Positions 33,222-44,968 are shown, counted from the stretch's first letter. The stretch is 64,000 bases of DNA from Cylindrodendrum hubeiense (GCA_014621425.1 JAANBB010000164.1:1-64000); one strand, 5' to 3'. Notes: generated by a model from the letters alone, not told the origin. Made by a program: numbers and translations.

Positions 33222-34768
33222 ATGCAGAGACTCAATATCAGAAAGCCGAGCACTGTTCGCCATCTCAGCACAATGTTCTTCAACAACGTAACCAAGGGTG
33301 CCCCAGACGTCATGTACCACCTAAAGGTACGGGCAGATGGGGACATGACCCCAGAGAAGGTCGATCTCGGTGTCGGCATCTACCGAAATGAACAAGGTGT
33401 TTACAACGAAATGAAGGTTTTGAGAGACGTCAGTATTGTGTGGTCTTACAGCTCGTCCGATTCATGTACTGAATCATTATAGGCCAAAGATACCATGGCT
33501 GCCGCCAATCCTGATCACGATGTCAGTATTTTCCCTGGGCGTCAATTATACGGATTGACTAATTCTCGGGTTCTCAGTACGAAGTTACCACCGGCATCGC
33601 AAGTTTCCTGAAGAATGCAGCCAAGATTGTTTTCGGCAAGGACTCGTCTCTACTGCAGGCCGGTCGAGTATGCCATCGTTTCATTTACTCAATATCTCAA
33701 AGCTAATTAAAAAAGGTCGCTTCAGTTCAAACTATTTCCGGCACTGGAGCAGTCCACATCGCCTTCCTGCTTCTAAGCCGTTCTGTGCCCGGTATGTCAA
33801 AGATCGCATATGTGGGAACACCTGCCTGGGGAAACTATCTGCCTATGCTTGACCTGGTAGGCCTCAAGGCCAAAACATACCGGCACTACGACCCTAAAAC
33901 CGGCAGCGTTGACTGGGAGTCTGTTTTAAACGCTGTGCGCACTGCTGAGCAGGGGAGCACATTCATTCTCCAAGCCTGCTGCCACAACCCAACGGCAGCA
34001 GACTTCACAAAAGAGCAATGGCAGATACTGGCCCAGGAGATGAAGAAACGCCAGCTGTTCCCGCTGTTCGACATTGCGTACCAGGGCTTGGGCAACGGTC
34101 TTGAGGAAGATATCTACAGCGTTCGACACTTTGCCGAGCAGGGCTTCGAGATGCTCGTGTGTCAGTCATTCTCCAAGAACTTTGGGCTATACGGCGAAAG
34201 AGTTGGCGCAGTACATGCCGTGTGTCCCACGGCAGACATCACCGCGGCGGTCCACGACCAACTTCGCTTCCTCATTCGGACCGAGTTCTCTTCCTCACCG
34301 GCATATGGAGCGCGTCTAGTCGACATCGTACTTTCTGATCCTGCTCGAGAAGTTGTGTGGTATGTCCACTGTCTGCCTTGTGATTTTATAGCTGACATAC
34401 TCGCCTTCAGGAGAAAAGAGCTCGATGCTATCTACGAGAGGTTGCAGGGGAACAGGGCCAAGCTCTTTGGCCTCCTCAACAACGTCTACAAGACCCCGGG
34501 TGACTGGAGTATTATCACCAAGGGGACCGGTCTCTTTAGGTAAATACTATCCCACATGTTGTTCTGGGATGAAGTCGCTTACATAAATAGCCTTTTACCA
34601 CTCACCCCAGCGCAATGTACGGAGCTCCAGGACAAGTACCACATCTACCTCGTAAACACCGGGCGTGTTACGATTTCTGGGCTCAACGAGCGGAACATCG
34701 ACTATGTGGCCAAGTCTATTGACAAAGTTGTCAGACAGTCGCAATCGGGAATTAGTGCCAAGATCTGA
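33222..34768 (+). CDS. Aspartate-aminotransferase-like PLP enzyme
   Basis: Class I PLP-dependent aminotransferase, exchanging an amino group between a dicarboxylic amino acid and 2-oxoglutarate. Six exons: 33222-33428, 33483-33521, 33578-33667, 33716-34359, 34411-34539 and 34591-34768; about 428 residues. Exon 2 is only 39 nt. Key residues: VDLGVGIYRNEQGV at the start, CCHNPTA (PLP-contact Asn), PLFDIAYQG (Asp/Tyr pair) and SFSKNFGLYGERVG with the Schiff-base Lys. The final segment TGRVTISGLN supplies the substrate Arg region. Starting at 33222 gives a basic Ser/Thr-rich leader (MQRLNIRKPSTVRHLST) that looks mitochondrial; starting at 33273 removes it and gives 411 residues. Intron 34360-34410 is a multiple of three without a stop, so retention would stay in frame. 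It is divergent from the HpaI-like aldolase, which suggests a joint pathway for a hydroxylated dicarboxylic amino acid. Confidence 0.87.
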
Positions 34769-35230
34769 TATCAAGAAGTCATAGCCATAGACACCTATTA
34801 CATGACTCAAAAGTTGTAAAGATATTCCAAACCCCTGATCCAACCCCATTTTCGTACATTGGAGTGGATATTTACACCCAATGATACAGTCCAGTGTGAA
34901 CACAGCTTAACTAACTTGAGGTCCTCTTTATTTGATGATTTCCGTTGTCTGCAAGGCGGAGATGTAATGCCAGGTTTGCGGCGGAAGATTATCTCGAACC
35001 TCAATGCGGACAACAAGGCTACGATAGATCTTCATATCAAATCACATATTTCAAGGTGCGACGCAGTGTCACCAATGTAGCTGACGACAAAAAGAATTAT
35101 TTGCATGCTAAACACCAAGCCCAACAAATGAACCCCATAACGATTCACCCCAATTATCCTGGATGCAAAAAAACCCTAGGTTCTAGATACATTGGTAAAT
35201 AATACAAGCTACGGCTCAATGGATGTACTC
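34769..35230. other. Convergent 3' region
   Basis: Terminator region between the aminotransferase (+) and PEX14 (-). No gene recognised. Confidence 0.45.
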
Positions 35231-36509
35231 TTAAGAGCTGCTGCTGCTACCGCCGGCTTCGGGCTCGTCAGCCTTGGCCAGCGTCGACGACGTGTCATTC
35301 TGCTTGGCCATGGCCATCTGCCACGCAGGAATTGATGCCTTGCCGGTGGAAGCTCCCAATCCCGAGGTAGACGCCCGGTTGAAGTGGCTCTTGGGTGCCG
35401 CGGCGGCGGTGGCGGCAGGAGTGGTAACGGGAGTGGTGACGGGAGTGGTGGCGGCGGAGCTGCCGACGTCGGCGGACTTCTCTCCGTTAGTCACCGGCGT
35501 CGCACTGGGCGCGACAGTCGGGGTTGACACGGCCGGGGTCACGCTTGCGCTGGTGCCCCGGAGGAAGCTCGGGGAAGTAACTGGGGCCGGTGTGCTAGGG
35601 GTCATCCGCTGGGAGACGAGAGTCTTGAGGCTGGTCAATTCGCCGTTGATCTCCTTAAGTCGGTCATCCGTGAGTTGCTTCTGGTTGTCCAGCGCCTTGG
35701 GGATGGCGTCCTTGAGGGATTGCACCTCGTCTCGAATGCGCTGCGAATCGTCTTCGCGGCGTCGGTTGGCCGCCTTCAGATCAGACATGACTGTCTCCAG
35801 CTCCGAAATTGCATTGTCCAGCTTTTCAGTCCTTTCCTGCTCAGCCTTCTTAAGCACCTCGGTATCTTGAGCGAGTTGCTCCACAAGGGTGAATGCTCGG
35901 TCGAACTGCTCCTCGATCGATTTCTTATCCTGCTCCAGCTTCTCGGGTGTCGGAGGCGCCACAAGCGGGTAGACGTATCGCTATTGTGGCCGGTTAGAAG
36001 AGAACCTCGGGTGAGGGCCACCGTGACATAGACGTACCTTGCCTAGAGAGAAGAGACCATAGGAGACACCGCTGACTACCGTGGCCATGATAAACCAATC
36101 CCTCCAGTCCCTCTTAGGAGGAGCTGGCGGCGGCTGCCATGCCTGTGGAGGGTAGGGCTGATAGTATTGTTGGGGAACAGGAGGTCCTTGAGGAGGAGCG
36201 CTGGGATAGGGAGCGCTGGGGGGAGGGGGCGCATTGCCACCAGCTCGAGACATGGCGACGTCAATCTCTTCTTCGGTCAGGTTCTTAGTTCGTAGAAAGG
36301 AGATACGGTTCTCGACGGAGGAGGACGCGACGCTTGGGTCTTGCAGGACTGCTCAGGGTTAGTCAGAGCCAAAGGTCGGGGCCGAATCTCGGGATACTAA
36401 CATTGCGCCTGGTGCTGGTCAGTCTCTGGGTCATTCGCGTGGTGGCTGGGAGGACGCGCAAGGGGAGATAACTTACTGCAGAAGCGACGAGATCTTCGCG
36501 AATAGCCAT
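35231..36509 (-). CDS. PEX14: Peroxin 14, peroxisomal docking protein
   Basis: Membrane component of the peroxisomal docking complex that receives the PEX5 and PEX7 cargo receptors. Model: 36509-36477 (11 codons, MAIREDLVASA), a 7-nt microexon 36408-36402 (GCGCAAT), 36348-36038 and 35980-35231; 366 residues. The microexon restores the conserved start AAQFLQDPSVA and the downstream RISFLRTKNLTEEEID exactly in frame. Features in order: N-terminal PEX5-binding three-helix region (residues about 1-50), Pro-rich segment, one hydrophobic segment (WFIMATVVSGVSYGLFSL), long coiled coil (EKLEQDKKSIEEQF onwards) and a low-complexity Ser/Thr/Ala/Pro tail. Introns are 68, 53 and 57 bp with good branch sites (CTGAC, CTAAC). 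Divergent from NDC80. Confidence 0.9.
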
Positions 36510-37073
36510 CCTTGACTGCCGCCGATGGACATTCACCGCATCACCAAGTCGCAGTGACGTGGAGAAAAGAGATGAAATGCGATGATCGGGAGGTGGCGGT
36601 TGGAGAGACAAAATGCATGTGCTCCGGGGTAAGTACGGTATCTGTGGAGGCGGGAGCTGGACCCGAACCAGGGGAATGAGCGACCGATCTGGGCCGAGGC
36701 TGGGAAGGCGGGCCTCTGTCCGCGGTTTCCATTCGCGATTGGGGGGTTAGGTAAGCCGAGAACGGATCGCGCCTCGGCCAGCTCCCGACAGTGTCACGTG
36801 CTCTCGTGCAGGTCCAACTCATCCGCTCAAGACAGACCCCACCAGTAAACTAGGTCGATGTCGTCAGCCAATCATGCCACTCAACCCCTTTGTTTACTTT
36901 CCCGCCGAGCAACACAACTTTTATATCCTAGGCAGCACCGACGCCTCTCGCATCCCACCTTCATCGAGACACCACCATAACCACGCCCCCGCCGCTGCCA
37001 CAACTTCCAACCACGCTCGCCGATACCGCGCGCACCAACTATCGCAGTCGCGAACTGCTCGTTACTTCAGAAC
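36510..37073. promoter_or_regulatory. Divergent promoter, PEX14 / NDC80
   Basis: 564 bp between the two start codons. No separate gene is seen; both leaders and core promoters must lie here. Confidence 0.5.
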
Positions 37074-39401
37074 ATGTCCCAAGATACAGGCCTGTGGAGC
37101 GTCCGCAGACCTAGGGAGGTAAGTGCTATGCGCCGCACCGAACGGTCCTCGGTCGCATCGAAACAAACTTGAGCAACCTCTAACCCTCGATGCAGACACT
37201 TGGCGGCATCAGCCTCAACACTGCTCTCCCCCAGCCCGGTTCGGCCATGAAGCGATCCAATTCCAACAACCCCGGCAACTACCCGGGCAGTCATGTCCGC
37301 TCCATGTCGGGATCTAGGCAGTCCCTCGCCATGTCGCGCCCCAACCAGCCCCTCTTCCAGCGCTCCTCATCTGGCACCAACCTCGCTGATATTGGCCTGT
37401 CATCGGTCAAGCGTTCATCATTCCAGCAACCCAAGGGTGTTTTCACCCCCGCGCCCAATCGCGCACCTCGCGCTTCTATTGGGGGGGACGCTGATCGACG
37501 CAGCAGCGTGTATCGACCACGCCAGTCCACTGCCGCGCCGACTACCCACCAGAGCTTCTTCCAGGCTACTCCTCAGACCGCCGGCGTGCCACGAGACCCG
37601 CGTCCACTCAAGGACCGATCGTTCCAAGCCCGGATCGGACAAGAGTTGCTGGATTACATGGTGCAGCACAACTTTGAGATGGAGATGAAGCATACCCTCT
37701 CTCAGAATGTTCTCAAGTCGCCAACACAAAAAGACTTCAATTACATGTTCCAGTTTCTCTATCACCGGATCGACCCCAGCTACAGATTCCAGAAGAACAT
37801 CGACCAAGAAGTGCCACCAATTCTCAAACAAATGCGATACCCTTTCGAGAGGAGCATCACCAAGAGTCAGATTGCTGCTGTTGGAGGCCAGAATTGGAGC
37901 ACATTCCTAGGCCTGCTGCACTGGATGATGCAACTGGCGCAGATGCTAGACGGTTACGCAACGAGCAGATATGACGAGGCCTGCATGGAAAACGGCACTG
38001 ATGTGAGCGGCGACCGCATCATCTTTGACTTCCTCAGCAGTGCGTATAGGGACTGGCTTGCCATGGATGAGGATATGGGGGACGAAGAAGCCGAGCGCGT
38101 GCTGGCTCCCCACGTCGAGTCAATGTCGAGAGCGTTTGAGCGGTCCAACTCCAAGTACATATCGGAGCTCGAGATGCTCGAGGCGGAGAATGCACGACTA
38201 CTCAAGGAGATCGAGGACCTGGAAAAGTTGACACCCGACCCCGCCCTTCTAGACAAAGACTTCAAGACCATGGAAGAAGACAAGATCAAGTTTGAGCTGT
38301 ACAATGCCCAAGCCACGCAGCGATCGAACAAATACGAATCCCGAGCCGATGTGCTCCAAGAAGTGCTAGAAAAGCTGGTAGAGGAGCTCACAGAGGCAGA
38401 GGAGGAGCGACGCAGTCTGCAGAAGGCAGTTGATGCGCAAGGAATCAGCATGCAGGATATGGACCGCATGACCTCTGAGCGTGAAAGGCTACAGAAGGGC
38501 ATCGAGTCTGCAAGCCAGCGGCTTGAGGAGGTGAAGAAGAAGGTGTCTGACAAGGAGATGGAGGCGAGTCAGAGGTTGGACGAGCTAGAACGAAAGGTTG
38601 ACCAGTACAATACCCTGGCATACCAGATCGCGCTCATTCCGTCAACAGCGGCCAACGCCAAGGGCAAGGACTTTGAGCTCCAAGTCATGGTCAATGACAA
38701 CTCCGACTTTACGTCTTCCAATCTCATGGGCTCTGCCGGGCCTTCGTCGGCAGACCGGTTGCTCGCCGATGCGACAACCGGCTATCTACCCAGCCATATC
38801 CTCAACTTGGACCTCCGAGGCCAGATCCGAAGCAGCTTCCTGACATTGCGCAAGGATATCTCAGAGCGACGTACAGCAGCCATGGACGTCATGATGAAAG
38901 ACCATGATCTACTAGACGGCATCAAGGAGGCCATCGAGGACAGGAAAAGCGAGGTCGAGGCGCTCAACCACCGCGTCCGAGCGGCGGAGGAGGAGTACGA
39001 GAAAACCAAAGAAGTGACGACGACGGGGAAGCTGGCGTCTGACGCACAGATTGAGAAGATGGAGAAAGAACTGTCTCGAATGCGAGCGGGGCTGTCGGAG
39101 TCAGTGCAGCTACTGGAACAGCGCGAGATCAACACGACTATTGAGTATGGGTTGCCCGATTCTCCGAGACATGCACGCATATACTAACTGAGGTCTTAGA
39201 TACGAGCAGCTGGTGCTGCGAGCCAATGCCCTTCGAGAGGAGCTGCATACCGAAATTGATCGGATGCTGAACGACGTCATCAAGTTCAAGATCCACGTGC
39301 AGAAGGGCCTGGATGACTACGAAGGGTTCGTGACAGACGAGCTCGAGAAGGAGCTTGGCAGCGAGGATATGGGTGAAGACACACGGCCGGTCGACATGTG
39401 A
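37074..39401 (+). CDS. NDC80: Kinetochore protein NDC80/HEC1
   Basis: Subunit of the NDC80 complex that couples kinetochores to spindle microtubules. Three exons: 37074-37118 ([15 protein letters not shown]), 37196-39150 and 39200-39401, 733 residues. The N-terminal tail is disordered and Ser/Arg-rich, as expected for the phosphoregulated microtubule-binding tail. The calponin-homology domain follows ([46 protein letters not shown]). The remaining two-thirds is long coiled coil, ending in the SPC24/25-proximal region ([21 protein letters not shown]). Intron 2 uses a weak donor (GTTGCC) but has a strong branch site (ACTAAC), and its removal joins IEYG to [10 protein letters not shown] in frame. 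Confidence 0.93.
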
Positions 39402-41518
39402 TGCGAGACCCTGAACGACTGATGATGACCATTGTGTTTACGGATGTTGTTCTTCGGGCGTTTTAAATGGCGGAGTCTTGGCTGACCGGCTAGTTGGCTG
39501 GCAAGCTGAAAGTGGCCGGGCCGTGTTTAGACTGTGTCCTTGTTCTGTTATTTTTGCTTCTTTAGCTTTTGTCCCTGGACGGATTTCAGGAGCGCTCTTT
39601 TGATGATGGAATATGATGATGTCGCTTGTGGTTGAGATAGATACCCAGGGAGGGTTAAGGTTGGGAGGGGTGCTCTTCCGGAGATGAGGATACCTTTATG
39701 GCAGAGATTCGGCTACATACAACGTACAGTGCAAATTCATGGATAATTTCAAGTTTACGAAGCATGGGATAGTGCAGTGGATGGCCCAGGGGATGGCTCA
39801 GGGGATGGGGCTTCTTGGCATGCACAATTCAATGGGGTTGGAGTTCGCCAAGGAGAGTCAACTGTGTCGAGCCCTGCATCGTGATGTTTCCATGCAGGGG
39901 GATTTGCTTCTTAGGAGCTCGCGCACGGATACGCCCCCATGGAAGTCTATTAGGTGGCTCCCCACTGAAACTCCACTGGAACCCCACTGGAACCCACCGT
40001 AGCGCGGTGCCTCACGTGTGTCTCCGAATGCGCGTCTGCGCCATTGGAGGCCAAGGCGAGAGACCATTGGGAGACCAGAGAAGGGACCGGATCCCTGGCT
40101 TCGGGGGACGGATGCCGGCCGGAGATGGTGCCACAGGGGACGCCTACACGGGCCTGGGCTGCCCTGGAACTCGCGTGGCAGGCATGGCAGGCATGGCAGG
40201 CCGCAGGCGTGGCAGCTAGCGGGCTTCCGGGGAGGCGTTTGCGTTGGGCGAATGCCATGTGCGGATGGGCAGGGATGGGGCCCGGGGATGTTGCATTGCA
40301 AGCCGACGAGCATGGGAGCGAGCGAAACTATTTGCTTTTCGTTGGGGTCTTTTAATGAGGGAGGAGATGGAGAGCGACGGACAAGAACCACGATGATTTC
40401 TTGCCAACTCGGCCGTCGGGTTGTCGATTTGTCTGTCTGTCGGTATTGGTCCATGCATCATCCCACTTTCTCGCTCTCCTACCAGTCAGCATTCAGCAGC
40501 TGTGCCGCATAGAGCGATGCGGCTCGCACTCGACAGGAGCCAAACCCGTCGGACTCGGATAGATCGTGGTGTCCGATCCGCAGACAAGCCCACACAACCC
40601 GGCGACTGGTACGCTAGGGGACCTACCACCCTGGTCTCGTCCCCATTGCGCATCCGCGTCTCTCGCGTCCGGCGGATGTCTCGGAGACGGGGGCTTTTGG
40701 GGCGGCATCAGGCCGGGCGTAGGTACTATTAACTCCGCTAATGCGCGACTGGCGACGGATCGTTGCTGGTTGGAGGCAGGCATGGTACAGGATGGGATGG
40801 TACTGTACGGTACGGACCCGCGCGGTGGTGGTATCGTGTCTGTACTACGACCATGTAGTAGGTTCTGTACTACGACCACGTAGTAGGTCTGTACATAGTA
40901 GGTCTGGTGGTGATGCTGCACGAGGCTCAGAATCAAGGTAGGGGTAGTCTGCACGCAATAAATGGTCGAGACATGGCATGTGAACCGCGCGGTCTGTGTC
41001 TTGGCCGCTGTTGGTTGCGACGCTATTGCTTTTTCCCTCCGGTCGTCGCATTCGGTCAGGGCTCGCTCTCGTCTGAGATCTGACGGCGGAGCCTCGTGGC
41101 GTGCCGTAGTGCGCTGAGTGGGTTGCGGGTTTGCGGTGCAGGTTGCGGTGCAGGTTGCGGAGCTGAGCTGCGATCCTTCCGGAGTTGGCGTGTCGGTCGA
41201 TGTGGACGTTGCCGGCGAGAAGCCTCCTTCCACCACCAGGCCTACTAGTACCTGCCTTACTTTCTCCCCTCCTGCCCCTCCTCTTCGCGCCCTCTTCCGT
41301 TCTTCCTTTCTTCTTTCCTCTCTTCTTTCTTTCTTCCTTGGCTACCTATCATCCTCTCGTCGCCTTCATCCCCTGTTTTGCTTCGTCCCGGGCAACAACA
41401 ATTCTGGGGCTTCCCTCTCGCCATTCCTCCCTCTCCCTCTATCTCTCCCTCTCCTTGAGCTTGAGCTTCACCACGTACTCTCTCTCCGACACTGGTCGAC
41501 GGTTGGGCGATCCACCAT
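39402..41518. other. 2.1-kb intergenic region with short tandem repeats
   Basis: No supported gene; overlapping frames on both strands at 39.8-41.1 kb have no recognised domain and no consistent splice model. Contains tandem repeats: GGCAGGCAT three times near 40179-40205, a 25-bp near-palindromic unit at 40839-40903, and TTGCGGTGCAGG units near 41131-41162. A CT-rich tract at about 41262-41345 precedes the next gene and is probably its promoter. Confidence 0.45.
40839..40903. repeat. 25-bp tandem repeat, each unit near-palindromic
   Basis: TCTGTACTACGACC starts at 40839 and again at 40864, followed by (A/G)TGTAGTAGG-like halves; a truncated third unit starts at 40888. Each full unit contains TACTAC...GTAGTA, so every copy can form its own hairpin. 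Confidence 0.6.
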
Positions 41519-43071
41519 ATGACACGCCTCCTTCGCCTCCCGACCCGTCGTCTCTGGCATCATTCGACCAAAGCTGCTTCTGCTGTTGCCACTGCTGCAG
41601 CCACCAACAATATGTCTGTCCCACTACCACCGTCCGACGCTCCGGCCACTGCTCCCACCAACCCTCCTGTCGACTCTCCCGCCAAAGTTTCTATCGACGC
41701 GCCAGCCAAACTCTCCGTTGACGCTCCCTCCAAAGAGCCCGTCGATACTCCCGCCACCGTGACCGACGCCGCTGCTCAGGTCACATCATCTACTACCACT
41801 GCCGCCTCCATCTCTTCCACAACCGCCGTCTCCAAGATCCCCGGCCGCTCCACCATCCCCGACGACGCGACCTCCAACCCGCACCACCTCATCAAGCGCG
41901 GCGAGGTCGTAGGCTTCAAGAACCCGTACCCTTCCTGGTCTCATAGTGTCGGCTTCGGCACCATCCTGCGAAGAGTTGTCTGGTAAGAACAATTTCCCTC
42001 CAATTCAATTACCCGATCGCGCGATGGAGCTCCGCCGTGCCAAGCTGCCAAGCTTACATCCATACTAACCTCTTCTTCTCCTATAGGCCCACCATCACCG
42101 GTGAGGTCAAGCAGCCCGACACTACACCTCCTACCGTTCCTGTCGTCAAGCCCGAATGGCTCCCCGATCGTGAGTCCTCGGACAAGATCCGAGCTACTTG
42201 GCTTGGTCATGCCTGTTACTATGTCGAATACCCCTCTGGCCTGCGTATCCTCTTCGACCCCGTCTTTGAGGACCGATGTTCCCCATTCACCTTCATGGGC
42301 CCTAAGCGCTACACCCCGCGCCCCTGCGACATCAAAGACATTCCCATTGTCGATGCCGTTGTCATCAGTCACAGCCATTACGACCATTTGTCGCATTCCT
42401 CCATCCTCGAGGTTCAGAAATACCACCCCGAGGCCCAGTTTTTCGTCGGCCTGGGTCTAGAGACCTGGTTCCGCAAGTCCGGCCTCAATCATGTCACTGA
42501 GCTCGACTGGTGGGAGGACGCCGACCTTACCGTCACCGTCAAGGACGGCGACAAGCAGCGTGATATATCTGCCCGCATCTCGTGCTTGCCTTGCCAACAC
42601 ACGTCGGCCAGAACCCTTTGGGACAAAGACACCACCCTGTGGTGCTCGTGGGCTGTTCGCTCTGCTGAAAAGTCCGTCTGGTTCGGCGGCGACACGGGCT
42701 ACCGAGGTGTCCCTTACCTGCCTCCCGGTGTCGACGACTACGGTGATGAGCTGGAACACCTCCCTCGATGCCCTCAGTTCAAACAAATCGGCGACCTGCG
42801 CGGACCCTTCGACCTTGGCCTGATTCCCATCGGCGCTTACTCCCCCCGTGCCGCCTTCTCCCCCATGCACGCCAACCCGTTCGACTCAGTCGAGATCTTC
42901 AAAGACACACAGTGCAAGCGCGCCATGGGTATCCACTGGGGTACGTGGGCGTTGACCTCGGAAGAGGTGATGGAGCCCCCGAGGGTACTCAAGGAGGCTC
43001 TACGCCGTAAAGGCATCGCCGAGGAGGGCGTTTTTGATGTGTGCAAGATTGGCGAGAGTCGGGAATTTTAA
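41519..43071 (+). CDS. FMP30: FMP30 / NAPE-PLD-like metallo-beta-lactamase-fold phospholipase
   Basis: Zinc hydrolase related to N-acylphosphatidylethanolamine phospholipase D and yeast mitochondrial inner-membrane Fmp30. Two exons: 41519-41982 and 42087-43071, with a 104-bp intron; 482 residues. The start at 41519 gives an Arg-rich presequence (MTRLLRLPTRRLWHHSTKAA), consistent with mitochondrial import; a second ATG at 41612 would lose it. A Pro/Ala/Val/Asp repeat stretch with four xDxPxK units follows. The catalytic domain has SHSHYDHL (the HxHxDH metal motif), WFGGDTGY (bridging Asp), and MHANPFDSVEIF with GIHWGTW near the end, as in the family. It lies downstream of a CT-rich promoter tract. 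Confidence 0.9.
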
Positions 43072-43876
43072 GGGTCAGTGGGCTCAAGCTGAAAGAAATA
43101 AAACTGTTTGAGGGGATGGGCGCGTTTGGTTGGAAATAGGAATTCAATGTACAATACCCTTTCTTGTAAGTTGATCTAGGGGATATTGGACTGTGGTTGG
43201 GCACTGGGTTAGCCATGTCGCTGCGGATGCGGCCCACAGGGTTGGCGGGACTTTTCAGACGAGCAGTGTCGTCAAATTTAAGTGTAACACATGCCAGGGC
43301 CCTCTCTTTATAGCCAGAATGGCATCTCGCCACTGGCCTTGTAAGATATGTCTCCGTCTTGGGGTAGGCTGACATCAGAGCCAACTGGTGCTTACTCGGA
43401 GGCATGTCCTTGAACTCCGTTGGTCCAGCTCTGTGACAGCACAGCTTACAGGAGCTTCCTCAATGACGTAAGAGCGTAGTGGCCCATGATGAATGAGGTC
43501 TGCAAGATGTCCACAACATTTTAGCCCAATTTCCTTACACAATTGGTCATAGACAAGTCTTGGGATGCCCGTGTTGAATGTGCCTAGCTGTGGCGTTGCT
43601 CTTTGCGCCAAGCTTTTGGTTGCCTCCGAGCAAGCCTGACGGTGATTCGCCACGATACCAGCCACACTTATGAATAGTTGGGGAAGTGACGTACCGCGTT
43701 CGCCACACAGCGGTATAAGACGGCCTTGAACCAGCTCCCGAGGATAACGTCACCCAGCTCATTGCAACACATCAGCAAATACACATCTCCCAACCAACCC
43801 TCCTGTCCAAGATACCAAGATATCACAAAGCACCCATCAAACTCGTCCTCTACACACAATACCACACACCGCAACC
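43072..43876. other. Intergenic region
   Basis: No gene recognised. The last 150 bases, C/A-rich with several CAACCA/CCAAG motifs, are a plausible promoter and leader for the small gene that follows. Confidence 0.45.
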
Positions 43877-44098
43877 ATGGGCCTCCCCATCTTCTCCTCC
43901 AGCTCCGCCAGCAGCGACCCCGCTGCCACCACGCAGCAGCAATCGGAGTCGACCCCCGCCGCAGCCGTCGCCACCGGGGCCGGTGCCAACACGGGCGCCG
44001 GAGTGACGCGGCCCAAGACGGAGGCCGAGAAGGAGGCCGACCGTTTGTATGAGGAGCAGATGGAGGAGGAGTATGCCAAGCGCGACGGCGGTGCCTAG
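43877..44098 (+). CDS. Small conserved-looking protein of unknown function
   Basis: Intronless 73-codon frame with a strong start context (CAACCATGGGC). The N-terminal half is low-complexity Ser/Ala/Gln/Thr. The C-terminal part (RPKTEAEKEADRLYEEQMEEE, then YAKRDGGA) is a highly charged single helix, which I think recurs in short fungal proteins, though I cannot name a family. There is no signal peptide or transmembrane segment. Codon usage is strongly C/G-ending like the neighbouring core genes, which supports real coding. Confidence 0.6.
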   Translation: MGLPIFSSSSASSDPAATTQQQSESTPAAAVATGAGANTGAGVTRPKTEAEKEADRLYEEQMEEEYAKRDGGA

Positions 44099-44968
44099 GA
44101 CGGCCTCGAGACGTTCATGTCGGATGGGCGGACTCCGACGAGACGCCCTGTTGTACCTGTAGGATAGAGACGGCTGTTTCTCAACTCGAATAATAATATT
44201 TACCCGATTTTCCCCTCATATCGTACAGCATCTTGATCGAACAATGCCATAGGTGATTCCATGATACGCAACGCAGTGTTAGTCCGTCCAGTGATCTCTC
44301 CCCGCAATCTTGCTGCTTTTCCCATGGCCAAGTGCGATGCAACGAGGCCTGAGGCTTAGTTAGGTGAGGAGTGGTTGGGAGATCAGATAACAAATTCACT
44401 TGAATAAACATGGAATAATTGTTCATCTATCTTTATTGTCTCTTGCAGCGTAAGTCAATCACTGCTGCATCGGTATTACTACTTGAGCAACGTTATCCCC
44501 GTCGAAAAACACAATATCGATATATGTAGTCCCAATAGCAATCGGTGTATGGTAACACTCTTCACTGTCCCCTGATCATATAATAACATTGAGATATTCC
44601 CATTGCTCGCTAATAAACTCCAAACTGATCGCTATGGTCTCCTTCGCTGTCTATAGTCACACAACGATTATCCTTTCTGTTTACCCATAGCGCCATGCCT
44701 CGGACCATACGAATTGAAGAATAGTACAGTCCTCCTTATATTCTCCAACAATTTGCACCGACGCCACCTTCTTGTCAACACCAGACTTGCTGGGATCCCT
44801 ATCTTCCTCGCCAATTTCTAGCAGCGGGTTGAGAGTCGTCATCGTGTGCTATTCCTAATACAACCTAAGTGTTGGGGCCGGTGAGAAATGAAAACCAGAT
44901 CCCATCAGGTGAACGAGTGCGGAGAAAGCTCCGTCATTCAGTGGAATACCTATCCAATGCATTCGAAA

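Noticed and set aside
39858..40454. 198-codon minus-strand frame in GC-rich intergenic DNA
   Set aside because: Tandem repeats and low-complexity sequence create long frames on both strands; no homology-like pattern or splice signals.
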